This document shows positions 46,021-56,400 of a stretch of 64,000 nucleotides of DNA, one piece after another. Source of the DNA: Massospora cicadina (lineage: Eukaryota > Entomophthoromycota > Entomophthoromycetes > Entomophthorales > Entomophthoraceae). The notes under the pieces were generated by a model. That model had not been told where the DNA came from. It did not search any database and worked only from the letters and a program-made list of their open reading frames with translations. Positions within the stretch are counted from its first letter, which is position 1, and each line of letters starts with the position of its first letter. The position numbers and the translations under genes are program-made. The stretch lies in assembly GCA_022478985.1 (NCBI GenBank), contig JAKSZP010006615.1, positions 124,001 through 188,000 of the forward strand, read 5' to 3'.

Positions 46021-47173
46021 CCTGAATGTCATATTTTGCCCTAGCCATAGTGTAGGTATGGGCCTGCTCAACTTTAAGGCCCATGCTGCCAAAATACATG
46101 GCACCTGGATCGCTGCAGTCATCTCAACTTTACTTCCAGCCCAACACTGGTCACGCACAGCCTGCAAAAAAATTTTCCCGAGCCCTGGGCCTGAAAAATC
46201 CTACCTACCCATTCTCTGCTAAGCCATATGGCCTTTCATCCCTCTACTTTGGGCCCACATGTGACGTCGCCCCACTTTAAACGAATTCTCCTCTCCATGT
46301 GGAGTGCTTAGTGGAGAATTATCATCAATGGACACACCGCCCAGAGAGGTTGCCCTACTCCCAGTATAAAAAAAGAAATCTATGGGCAAGTTGTTTTAAA
46401 CAACCTGGTAACCCACCGCCCCCACCTCAATTCCCATGTGGACTACCTTGACAAGCTTGACATCTCATACTATTTGGATACTCAGTAAGACATTTGGCGG
46501 TACACTCACCATCCTCTTTTAGAACCCCAAATTCTCGCCCATGTGTGGAATTCCTGAGAAAAGTGTACCACACGTCTGAGAGGTCCAATGCTTCTCAAAC
46601 TTCATGCATTATATGTGGTCAATATGGATCTTTAGTCCATTGTTTAAGATTGCCTGCCATTACAAGCAATTTGGTGGAACGTTGTGAGCCTCTTTTGTCA
46701 GGGGAGTGAGCAGGCTTTCAGCCTGTCCAAAAACATCTTCACCCTTTACATGATCTCCCCTATCCACCCATCACTCCATTCCTTAATTGTTACAATAGAG
46801 GTATAGACAATACACACCATTGTCCTTAATGCAATCTCTGGCACTACCCCAACCTTATGTGAAGCTATGTGTCACTTCCATTCCACCCTCATGGATCACT
46901 GTCAATCTTGGCTGTTTGGCCATCTGCCATACCACCAACGCCAGTTGGTGTCATCCTGGTTCTTCGTCTGGTTCCACTTGTTGGATCCTTACTTTCATTC
47001 ATGTTCAATTTTGGCCCAGGATTTTCCTGTCACTCCCCCTCTTCCTTCCACTTGCAGTCCCTCTGGCAACAGGAGGTAGGTACTGCTCCTCTGGTGTGCC
47101 CCTCGATTTTCTTGGTGTTTTTTAATTAAAGTTTATCTGAAGTGTCCGTCCCATGTGTGGCCTTCCTAAATAA
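46021..47173 (+). pseudogene. ORF2 C-terminus and 3' end, LINE-2 copy A
   Basis: GMGLLNFKAHAAKIHGTW near 46055 is the counterpart of GGLGL in LINE-1. CIICGQYGSLVHCLRL near 46600 is the C-terminal zinc motif. Open stretches at 46494-46709 and 46820-47125 follow, then a short 3' end. Homology with copy B continues to 47165. Confidence 0.8.
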
Positions 47174-47224
47174 TAATTTAGAAAAAATTAGATACAATAA
47201 TACACAGAAAACTGGGGTTGGCCT

Positions 47225-47236
47225 AGTGAGCACCAA
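47225..47236 (-). other. primer-binding site beside an LTR start
   Basis: TGGTGCTCACTA on the minus strand, two bases from TGTTAAAATTGG, which begins an LTR-like segment on the right. Only about 50 bases of leader separate it from the LINE-2 3' end, so almost all of the element that owned this site is missing or replaced by the LINE. Confidence 0.65.
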
Positions 47237-47238
47237 TT

Positions 47239-48420
47239 GTTAAAATTGGTGCTAGGGCGTCATATATCAACTGCACATGTTAATACACCAACAACACAAA
47301 GTACTGCTTAAGACAGTAACTTTGTTTAAAACTTCACAAAAGAAATACTATCTTCAGCAATACGGTTTTTTATTAAGTCAACAAGAGAGCACCATACAGT
47401 ATAAATATTCCCTAAGGCTCTTAGGCTTGCTCAAGAGATTCACCAGATAAGCCAATCCGCTTATTCCAGAAAATAATACCCTTTCCCTTAAAAACACAAA
47501 AATTATGCCAGCTAAATTGATTCAGAATTCTAATAAATAGGACTTTTAGGAATTTTCACAAAAAGTTGCAAGACAACAGATATAAAAAATTACTGGCTGT
47601 AGCCATAATAAAAGTAGGAACCTATTGCCAATGATTTTATGCCAGCATTGGGCAATGTAGAGTTAGTATGCTAAAATAAAATAGGAGATGATATAGTAAT
47701 AAAAGCCATGACGTCAATGGTCAATAGTTAAGAGAGTGAGATGCACTGTCAGGTTATATGAATTTGACTAAGTAAAGTAATACATTAGGCCCCTACATAT
47801 AAAAACGTGGGCTGCGCGCTGAGGGAATTACTATGGACCAATAAAATCTGCTATATATCTATCAGAAAACTAAAAAATTAATTATATATAGAAATGACAT
47901 ATACAGATGGTTTGACAAACCAATTACAACACCTGGTCTCTGAGGATACTCAAGGAAAATCCCACCCTACCCAAATTCCATATAATCCCTAATTTGCCTA
48001 GTAAGTTGAGTAAGTTTTATTTAAATGGTTAAAATCATGGACCAAACAACAGATTATGCATTTCTCTACAAAGATCCGTGCAATTAAAAATATTAATTGG
48101 ATGGTTTTTGGTGGAAGTGGTATCAGTAACCTAATTATCCAGTAGATCTGATCAAGTTAATAGTATTCCGCTAGAATTCTCCTTAGTCCAGTGGACAGGA
48201 TAAAAACTTTTATGACGCCATCTGAAGCCTTTTTCTTCCCCCTCAACCCTTTTGCAAGAAGCCTAGGTTGCCAATTAGGGTGCTCTTCAAGAGGCTTATT
48301 CATTCCAAATTCTAATATTTTTTCCTTTCTCCACTATATAGGCAACCGCCCACCTTAGGGTAAGTTGACAGTTTATTCTTTAGTTTCATTTCCATTAAGT
48401 TAATGTAATAGAACAAAATT
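47239..48420 (-). repeat. LTR-like segment (right edge unresolved) and AT-rich DNA
   Basis: Starts TGTTAAAATTGG next to a primer-binding site, as expected of a minus-strand 5' LTR. No second copy exists in the window, so the far end is not known. The stretch is AT-rich, without coding signal. A pyrimidine run (TTTTTCTTCCCCCTC near 48228) could be the polypurine tract of copy E on the right. Confidence 0.45.
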
Positions 48421-49349
48421 TGTGTTTGACACCTTTGTTGCAGAAATTTTCCTTCACACTAACTCACTGATTGTCACCAAAATTATCCAGTGATACATGC
48501 CTCCTTCTGAAAAATAATACCTGAGATTATTGAGTGGACATTACAATCCATAAATTCACATTGCTCTTCAGCCTCTGCAAGCTTGTGGATGATTAACTCC
48601 ATGATTTTAAGTGCTGATCCATCGCACATGCCATAAATTCCATCAACCATTTTATTATAAACCAATCTGTCTCAATTTTGGCCACATTTATACCATTTTA
48701 GCATGATTCATACCTCATTATTCAAAAAATTGATCTGCCCTATTTGAATTTAATATCATACAGCCGCGAACCTTTGAGGAGTTGTCACTCTCTTTGCCTC
48801 TCCCATCCTAAATATTACCCCAATAAGATCTGCGTTTGCCCATACTTTAATCTTCTGGCTTGGTTTGGGGGCCTTTAAATGTTATTTAGATAAATTACTC
48901 TTCAATTAGCCCCTAGGGTTTCCCTTTTAAGAGTAATTAATGCAGTTGATCCTCTTGCATTCAGTAGTATCAACTGGGCGTTGTCAAGCCATATCTAGAT
49001 GGACACTCTTATTTAAACTAGCTGCTACCCTGAAAATTTACCCACCTGACCAAACATTAGAAAAAAAGTGTAAGGAATTGTAAGATTAATTTTTCAAGAA
49101 ACTATGGCAAAAGGCCAAAGCTTTGCAGTTACTTTTTAAAAGACTTAAAATGTACCCATTTAATTATGTAGCCCATAGTGGGATCTTTTATGTGTAGGAA
49201 TAATTAAATGTCTTTCAATGATCTCTAAATTTTCTTTCCACATGTTTCAAGTTTATCAGTCTTTACAAAGCCATTATTATCATAATATAAGACTAATTCC
49301 CCTACAATAAAAGTAGGTGATAACCATCAATTTTTATTAACATGCATCC

Positions 49350-50000
49350 TAGAATTGATTTTCTAATCCAGTGCGTTGGAGTAAACTTTGTTTTTTCAAC
49401 TTGATTAATGTCTGCGTGAAATTCTATAATTAATTAGAACTCATATTCTCTTCATTGATACATGAGTATAAAATTGGGGGACGTGCAGGATGTTTCCCAG
49501 TAAAAAATGAAATAGTGAGTGCCCTTTTGCCAAGTGATAGATGTTAATATATGCAAAAGCAGCGGAATGAAAAAAGAGGTTACAAATGGTCGCCTTGGCG
49601 GCTATCAACTTATGTAGGATACCAATGAGAGTACAATTTACTCATTCCATGGTGCCGTTGGTCTCAGGGTGATAAGGTGTAGACAATGCCCTTCTTATAA
49701 CAATCAAGTTGTCAAGTTTAGCAATTAATTTGAGTCTTAAAGTTAGTCCCATATCTGTTAAGAGAAAACTGCGGCATCCATGTCAACAAGTATTTTTTTA
49801 AAGGATTTAGTCATGGTCTTAGGGCCTAAGCCCTTACCCACATATTCTCTATCCACTCATTGAGGTGATCAATGGGCACGATTATATACTTAAATTCCTA
49901 CTAATGTTGGGCAATGGACCCACAATGTTGATAAAATGGTGTACCAGGAGAAATTTGGTTAAAAAATTGATAAGTTGTGGCTTTCTGGTATGGAGCTTCA
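49350..50000 (-). pseudogene. integrase relic of Gypsy copy E
   Basis: The minus strand reads NGTMEWVNCTLIGILHKLIAA near 49640 (third catalytic box, Glu kept) and VPIDHLNEWIENMW near 49870, the segment after the first Asp. Frames change between them, and the zinc-binding part is only vaguely visible toward 50.1 kb. Confidence 0.75.
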
Positions 50001-50199
50001 ACTTGACATTACTAAAAAAAAGATGAGGACAATATGAATATTAAAGAGCATCAATTCTTAAAAAATAGTGTGATTGTAACTGTTTATTCATTTTCTAATA
50101 TTGTTCATGCCCCGTTGCATCATGGGCTGCAATAAGCAAATTAGTCTGCTCAGTAGGCCTAGTAAACAAAAAGGGATGTTTATTATAAACGTTTACAGT

Positions 50200-51095
50200 T
50201 TTCCATTTCTCACAAAGATATTCTGCCTCGACTTTAAAGTGCGTTGAGCCTCATTAGGTTCACTACCATAGTTGTTTAGTTATCATTATAATACAATTTG
50301 TCAGCCTTATGGCCTTAAGGCCATGCTGGGCAGTCAAGATAAACATTTTGCGTTTTGATGTTTTATGCTAGGAGGTGTCAAATTTTGAAATTGTAGGCTT
50401 GTAATTTTAAAGCCCAAAGGCCAGCCGCCTTTCCATCTCCTTTATATCCTCTAACTAATTAAGTGTTGCATGGTCATTTAATAATATAAACTGCACTCTG
50501 TGGACATATACCCGGAATTATTAACACATATAGATTACCATCAGGCACTCCTTCTCATTTACCATATAGCTTTTAATGAACATCCAACGTTTGGCTACAG
50601 TAAGCCACTGGGTGCTCAATTCATTCACCATCAATTTGTGATTATTAACATCCCTGATGGTGGTGAGGGATGCATCCATTTGAATGATAAACAGTTTTTA
50701 CTAAAATCTTGGTACATGAGTATTGGTGCTTGAGTAAGACAAAGCCTCCTTAATACAAGGCCAATAACAGTTTTCTGTCCACTTAATTTGTACACCACTC
50801 TTAAGGTGATGGAATAAAGCCTCAACTATTTTTGAAAAATTCTTAATACACTGGCGATAATAGCCAATCATCTTAATGTTTACCTGAAATCTTGTTTACT
50901 TTTATGCCATGTCATTTTTGATGGCTTCAATCTTTGCCGGATAGGGCCATAAGCCTTCTTATTGATAATGAACACCAGATATTCTAATTGTTTTCAGAAA
51001 AAAATGCACTTCTGCAGCTTGATATTTAAATCTGCTCTGGTGAGGCGGCACAAAACTTCATCCATATGTCAGATATTTGCTAAACGTTCTTGAGT
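50200..51095 (-). pseudogene. RNase H and RT thumb relic of Gypsy copy E
   Basis: 50825-50631 carries LTQAPILMYQDFSKNCLSFKW, matching the start of Ty3/Gypsy RNase H (ADAPVLxxPDFSKPFxxQ). Upstream near 50850 is IIGYYRQCIKNFSKIVEAL, the RT connection. Later RNase H boxes are faint near 50.4 kb. The RT side stops at the LINE-3 target duplication. Confidence 0.7.
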
Positions 51096-51111
51096 AACAT
51101 TTACATCATAC
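51096..51111 (+). repeat. LINE-3 target-site duplication, left member
   Basis: AACATTTACATCATAC, matched 15 of 16 by AACATTTACGTCATAC at 53003-53018. Read on the minus strand it encodes the YDVNV end of the YLDD box of Gypsy copy E. Confidence 0.85.
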
Positions 51112-51351
51112 TTATTTTTCTTTTTTCCGCTTGAAGTTACTTTTGAGTGATTTTAAATTTAAAGTTTTATTTATCCACAGCCGTCTGCCCAAACCTACTA
51201 TTTGATGTCCTTTGCTCCGCCGCCTGCCACCCCAGTGTGGGGCAGCAGTGCACCCCCACCTAGCGTTTTCTGCCCTGTGGGCAAGCGCGTTTAGACAAGC
51301 TCAAACAGCCTGCCCACTGCTTCCAACCGTTTTGTCACCCCATGGGACTTA

Positions 51352-52113
51352 ATGCTCCACCTGGTGCGCGTCCACCCTTCTCGCCCCCATCCTCTCGCCC
51401 TCCCTCGCTCTGCCATTCGCTATTGCCTCAGAGTGGACTATGGGCTTTTGTTCCCATATGCCAATAAGGCAATTATTGAGCTAGCCACTGCGGCCTTTGC
51501 GCCAGCTGGCTTTATAGACTTCCGCCCTTTTAAGGGCTACTTTGACGTTGGGTTCCAATATGAGGAGGATGCTGAAGCGGCAGCACAAACTCCTCTAATT
51601 TATAAAAAACCCATTCCCACAACCTGTACTCGCCTCCCTTCAGACACTACGCTGGTGGTATCCTTTGAAAATCTCCCATCCCACCTTCCACCCCAGGTTT
51701 TGTATTACCAGTTGGTCGCGGGGCTCATGGCTTATAGCACTCAGCCCAACCTCATCTTTGCCATTCCATCTGGTGCGGAGCGCCTTGCTGCTCCTTGGGC
51801 AACAGCCACCATCATACCACACCACCCTACCATAGCCCAACAAATCCCAACCCGCGCTATTGTAGCTGCAGCGCCTGATCATTTCTTTTGGGCTTGGGTC
51901 AATAATGGTAGGCAGATTTGTTCCCTTTGCTTTGGCCTCAACCATGCAAAAAGAGCATGCCCTCAGGCCAAGTCCGCTGCTGCGGCTTCTGAGCCCCCTC
52001 TGGAGGTTCAGTATGGGGCGCTTTGCTGCCCCCTCCCAACCTCCAATCTCTTTCAGTGGGCCCACATGGAAAATCAGCCCCCCCAAAACCTCCAGCCTCA
52101 CTCTCCCACCTAA
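51352..52113 (+). CDS. LINE-3 ORF1 protein with CCHC zinc knuckle
   Basis: An uninterrupted 253-codon frame. Residues ~20-190 align in motif order with LINE-1 ORF1: LPRSAIRYC, then GYFDVGFQYE, VVSFENLPSHL, VAGLMAYS, IPSGAERLA and VAAAPDHFF. Near residue 197 is CSLCFGLNHAKRAC, a perfect C-x2-C-x4-H-x4-C knuckle, followed by a basic, Ala-rich tail. The protein would bind RNA in a LINE ribonucleoprotein. The Met at 51352 lies about 240 bases inside the element. The intact frame suggests recent insertion or retained function in packaging. Confidence 0.85.
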   Translation: MLHLVRVHPSRPHPLALPRSAIRYCLRVDYGLLFPYANKAIIELATAAFAPAGFIDFRPFKGYFDVGFQYEEDAEAAAQTPLIYKKPIPTTCTRLPSDTTLVVSFENLPSHLPPQVLYYQLVAGLMAYSTQPNLIFAIPSGAERLAAPWATATIIPHHPTIAQQIPTRAIVAAAPDHFFWAWVNNGRQICSLCFGLNHAKRACPQAKSAAAASEPPLEVQYGALCCPLPTSNLFQWAHMENQPPQNLQPHSPT

Positions 52114-52198
52114 ATCTACCCCAGCCAATTAGAGCAATGCTTGGACCACCATTGGCACCCAAGCAGCTGCCCATTCGCCCACTAACACCCACCCAAAT

Positions 52199-52927
52199 TT
52201 GAACGCCACTATTCTAATGAACCAAAATCCATGGGATCTATTGGCTGAAACTGACGAATCAGGTAATATCCTCATTAGTAAGCATACAGGTCAACCTCTC
52301 TGCCAAGGCAATTATGGTTGGGCAGAATTTTTCCTTCCTGACTTTGATGAAACCCTTCCCCTCGCCATTTCGCTCCTCTGCCCAATACAGCCCCCTTCCA
52401 AAGTGATCACCAGCTCGCCTTAGCTGCGGTGGCCTCTCCTCATTGCCTGAAACTACGCACCGCGGTGGCCCAGTCAGTGGCTCAGCTCCAGCATGGCCTG
52501 CCCACCCTCTTCTTCCCCCCTCTTCCCTGAATCTCCCTGCAGTGACATCTCGAAACTATTTGATGATGCTGAAGTTGCTGTTATGAATGTCGCAATGATT
52601 GCTTCATTCAACCCCTCAGCCAAAATCACCCACCACAGTATCTCCCTTTTCACCCAACTTCCTGAAGCCCGCAAAGAAGCTGAAGTTCTCCTCGCAGCTT
52701 TTGTTGAAACACTTTCCCATCATTATCTTGATGCGGAAGTGGAAAACTCCTACTACGCTGACCTCAACCCCAACTATGCGGATGCCCCAACGCCCTGGCT
52801 CTCTGCTCTGATCCAGTACTGTAACCAACATCCCTTGATCGAGGTGGGTCTTTCTGAAAACCAACCCCCGACCCCTCCTCACCCTCTGCCGTGGTGGGTT
52901 AGCAGTTTCTGCTTCCCACCTGGTTAG
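52199..52927 (+). pseudogene. downstream part of LINE-3, probable ORF1 tail
   Basis: Two frames in one register, 52199-52423 (NPWDLLAETDESGNILISKH) and 52493-52927 (144 codons, SDISKLFDDAEVAVMNVAM, ending in a Pro-rich tail), separated by a stop. They lie in a different frame from the knuckle ORF, so a frameshift near 52.1 kb is likely. The composition recalls the Pro-rich, acidic tail after the LINE-1 knuckle. No endonuclease motif (QExH, GDxN, SDH) is seen. Confidence 0.55.
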
Positions 52928-53002
52928 TAGTTTTGTTTTGTCATTTTGAGTGTTGTGTTTAGTACTGTCCATCCCCTGGTCAGCGTACCTCAAATAAATC
53001 GA

Positions 53003-53018
53003 AACATTTACGTCATAC
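53003..53018 (+). repeat. LINE-3 target-site duplication, right member
   Basis: AACATTTACGTCATAC, one mismatch to 51096-51111. On the minus strand it gives YLYDVNV with the bases to the right, so the YLDD box of copy E reads YLYD. Confidence 0.85.
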
Positions 53019-54062
53019 AGATAAATTAACATATAGAAACTTTTCTTATTCCTTTGACTATTATCAATAGCCCATTGGAAGGTCTTAGGGCATTAAACAG
53101 CCTTGCAGCATTTAAATAGGTTGGTACAGGCCCTTAGTCATAATCATGGAGCGCTTTTCTTGTTCTTATTGGACAGCTCAAACTGCCAATAGCCAAAATA
53201 AGATCTATGGCTGAAAAGTAATGTGCGCCACCAAATTAAACTACCACAGTATCAAAATATGAAAAAATAGGAGATTTATCTGATAACGCTGTTAAGTTTC
53301 CTATATTCAATTACAAACGATTTGATCCATTTTTTGATCACAAACAATATGGAGGACCAAGGAACTCTTGGAAGGCACTTACATTCCCGTTTGTATGAGT
53401 TGATCAAGCTCCTTGTAAATGATTGCACCAGCCACTTTTTATTGCCTTATCAGATTTAGGCAAAAGGGGCAGATGATTTCTGGTGTTGACCCGATGTAAC
53501 ACATCCTGTTCATATCCCAAATCAAAGTCACTCTTTGCAAAGATAGTAATATACTTTTTAAACTAAGCCAATGCTTTGTATTTTTGACCTTCATTTTGAC
53601 TATAAAGAGTTCATAAGGAATCAGTTAACAGACTAATTGACATACCTCTTCTTAAGCCAAAGTCCATCCAGATTCATAAACTCATGGATGAAATACACTT
53701 CAATGACAGGAAAAATATTTTTAGTACAATTAATGCTGTTTATCTGAATGAATTATATATATATAGATTAATTAATAAATCCTGGATCTTGCCATGGTTG
53801 GGAAAATAAATTCAGGCGCAGCAACCAATTTCAAGTTTGAACAACCAAATGGAGCAATTATCATGCCATATAACCACTTAATGAATTTTTATAATAGTTT
53901 TGGTCCGCACTATAATTTGGTGACCTTCTAAAATAGAGCACTCCTATAATATTGTAGAGTGATGCCCTTTGACTATACAATATGTATGGGAAAGCTCTTG
54001 GTTCAGTTATAGATTTCCAATAACTCAAAAGGCACTATTATATCCTTTTGTAAATTTTAAAT
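53019..54062 (-). pseudogene. RT core and linker relic of Gypsy copy E
   Basis: On the minus strand the palm motif HYFSAIDLILAI is at about 53220, matching FSAMDLISWYW of copy B. The region 53.3-53.75 kb is the RT N-terminal side with scattered stops; 53.76-53.87 kb is the linker (LKLVAAPEFIFPTMARS). It ends at the LINE-2 3' end. The expected protease is not recognisable in the last 150 bases. Confidence 0.7.
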
Positions 54063-54579
54063 TTAATTTTGGGAAGGCCAACCATGGGACGGACACTTCA
54101 GATAAACACCAACTACAAAATCCAAGAAAACTAGGGGCACCACAGAGGAGCTGAGACTAACTATTGTTGCCAGTGGGACTTCCAGCGGAAGTAAGAGGGG
54201 GAGTGGCAGGGGAGGCCTGGCCAAAACTGCACACAAATGAAGGAAAGGGTCCAACAAGAGGAACCAGATGTGGAACCAGGATGACACCAACTGGCGTTGG
54301 CGGGATGGCAGGTGGCCAAACATCCAAGCTTGAAAGTGATCTGTGAGATGGGAATGAAAGCGATTCACAGATTCATGGAGGGTTGAGTTAATGCCAGAGA
54401 TTGCATCGAGGACAATAGTGTGGATTGTTTATAGCGCTATTGCAGCAATTAAGGTGTGGAGCAAAAGGTGTATAGGGAAGGTCAAGGAAAAGGCAAAGAT
54501 GTTTTTGGAAAAGCTAAAAACTGCTCATGCTTTTGGTAAAAGAGGAGCATAACATCCCACCAAATAGCATGTGATGACA

Positions 54580-55545
54580 TGAAATCTTCCAAGTGATGGA
54601 CTAATGTCCCTTATTGACCACATACTATGCATGACGTTTGAGAGGCATTGGACCGCCCAGCCATGCGGTTTCTTATCTCAGGAATCTCCACATGTGGGCG
54701 TGAATATGAGGTTGTAAAAGAGGATGGTGAGTATACCGCCAAATGTCTTTCTGAGTCTCTAAAGAGTACAGGATGTTGAGCTTGTCAATATATAGTCCAC
54801 AAGGCAATGAGGTGAGGACGTTGGGATACCAAGTTGTTTGAAACGACTTTCCAATGGAATTCTCATTTAAACCAAATGTAGGGCGACCGCTCTGGGCGGT
54901 GTGTACATTGATGCTGATTTTCCACTCAGCACACCGCATGGAGAGTAGAATTCGTTTGAAGTGGGGCAATGTCCCATGTGGGCCTGCAACAGAGTGATGA
55001 TAGGACAGATAGTTTAGCAGTGGATAGGATGGGTAGTATTGCTGAGTTCCAGGCGTGGAAAAAGTTAAAACGAGCCACGCGTGACTAGTGTTGGGCTGGG
55101 ATTGTGAGGTTGGTGACTGTAGCTAGCTAGGTGCCAAGTATTTAGGCAGCATGGGCCTTGAAGTTGAGCAGGCCCATACCTCCATTATGATGAGGGCCAA
55201 ACAAGACATATAGTCGCACTGGCGGCGGACAGCCTAACCAAAGCCATTCTTGTAGGAGGGCGTATAAAGAGGTGAAGTAAAAGGGGAAAATGTGATAGCA
55301 TTGTCCCCAAACCAGACTTTGGACAGGAGCATAGAGTTGGCAAGCACAACCCAGCCTGGGAGGATAGTCTGGTGGGCTCTAAGAGAAGCAATGAGCTTCG
55401 TGACATTGTCTAGAATATGGTGCTCCATCACCAATGAGGCGTACCCTCCCACCTCCAGCCACAATCCCAAATGGCGTACCAGACCAGCAGTGAGCCTTGG
55501 CACAAAAGGGAGCAAAAGCAGGGCGGTATGGTTTGGGCGGAGCAA
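54580..55545 (-). pseudogene. ORF2 thumb and C-terminal part, LINE-2 copy B
   Basis: 55545-55234 (103 codons: LWLEVGGYASLVMEHHILDN) is the thumb, matching GAWLEVGGYASIRMEHHIMDS of copy A. 54969-54673 (98 codons) is C-terminal. Near 54630 is CIVCGQ, a stop, then GTLVHHLEDF, the zinc motif. The last 300 bases form a frame shared with copy A. Confidence 0.82.
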
Positions 55546-55572
55546 GTGAACCTGTGAGTTAGCTTGAAGCAG

Positions 55573-56400
55573 TTAGGTAATGGGGTGCTGGTGACCAATG
55601 ACTTGGTACCCGGCTGAGGATAATAATTTCTGTTTTGGAGGCATTAATTGCGGCTTTACTGACCCTGTAGTAATCCTGGATAGTAGCCTCAAGCGCGCGT
55701 ACATCTTAGTTGTTAGACACCCCAACCACACAATCGTCAGAAAAAGCCAGCGCCTTAACTGGTGCTTGGCATTGCATATAGGCACAGTGAGGTGGCCGCT
55801 CACATTGCATAAAAGTGGGTCAAGGCTGAAATTATGAAAGCGTGGGATTAAAGGGTCCCCTTGGAAGTGGCCCCTTTGAGGGCGAACTACATCAGTGAGG
55901 AAGCTAGTGCCTCGCACAGCCATTGTGGCAGATTCTGTAAGCAACATCACTCAATTAATGAGCCAATGGGTGGGGTGGAACTTGCGGAGGCAGGATTTGA
56001 GGTAATCCCAGTTGACCCTATCATAAGCCTTCTGCTGGTTTAATAAAACAAGTGCCCCAGTAGCCGTAGATTGGTAGACATTGGCTATGGTATGAATGCT
56101 GTCCCATATTGAACGCTTGGGGATGAGACTGAATTGCTCAGAGGAGATTACTTCAGAAGCAACTACCACAAGGAGGTTGGCCATAATTTAAGTAGATAAC
56201 TTAGTTCAGTATTAGTAAGTGTTTTGGGAGCCAGTTGGCCAAGTCCATCTTATCCCCTTTCTTATATAACGTAATCATGTATGCCTCCTGGGCCCCAGGA
56301 AGGAGGCGCATCTCTAAGAGACATTTGTTTATTGAGGCAAGCATCATAAAGGAGAAATAATAAAATATATTCTTTATAGAACACATACAGAATCACATCT
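55573..56400 (-). pseudogene. ORF2 reverse transcriptase relic, LINE-2 copy B
   Basis: 56386-56201 has LYKKGDKMDLANW; 56184-55951 has SSEQFSLIPKRSIWDS and ALVLLNQQKAYDRVNWDYL, where the first catalytic Asp is Asn; 55950 onward has QRGHFQGDPLIPRFHNFSLD. Near 55730 a frame reads ALAFSDDCVVGVSN, the FADD box as FSDD. Three frames are used. Confidence 0.88.

Larger units (their letters stand above)
41940..47173 (+). mobile_element. LINE-2 copy A, near full-length degenerate LINE
   Basis: Plus-strand LINE of about 5.2 kb. The 5' end is defined by homology to copy C (27.82 kb), the 3' end by homology to copy B (54.06 kb): both end GTCCGTCCCATG...GGCCTTCC. It holds ORF1 with a zinc knuckle, then endonuclease, RT and C-terminal zinc motif. 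It is a different family from LINE-1. No long A-tail or clear target duplication is present. Stops and frameshifts occur throughout. Confidence 0.92.
51112..53002 (+). mobile_element. LINE-3, ORF1-only non-LTR element ('half-LINE')
   Basis: A 1.89 kb insertion bounded by a 16-bp target duplication, GC-rich in an AT-rich setting. It holds one LINE ORF1 (51352-52113) with downstream low-complexity frames to 52927, then about 75 bases of 3' end (CGTACCTCAAATAAATCGA) without a long A-tail. No endonuclease or RT sequence exists inside the boundaries. It would depend on another LINE for movement, like mammalian HAL1 elements, which keep only ORF1. Splitting the RT of copy E dates it as younger than that element. 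Confidence 0.8.
48421..54062 (-). mobile_element. Gypsy copy E, highly degraded, split by LINE-3
   Basis: Minus-strand Ty3/Gypsy relic: integrase (49.4-50.0 kb), RNase H (50.2-50.83 kb), RT thumb (50.84-51.11 kb), then LINE-3, then the RT core (53.02-53.45 kb) and the pre-RT linker with APEFIFPTMARS near 53.8 kb, like APGIILPGHGEI of copy A. It therefore belongs near the A/F lineage. Gag and the 5' LTR are missing: at 54062 it is cut by LINE-2 copy B. The 48.42-49.35 kb part is post-integrase sequence without motifs. Confidence 0.8.

Noticed and set aside
51640..52128. 162-codon minus-strand frame in LINE-3
   Set aside because: Antisense to the ORF1 frame that has the CCHC knuckle and matches LINE-1 ORF1; the shadow has no motif.
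53750..53770. TA dinucleotide run
   Set aside because: About 12 bases of alternating TA in AT-rich DNA; too short to mean anything.
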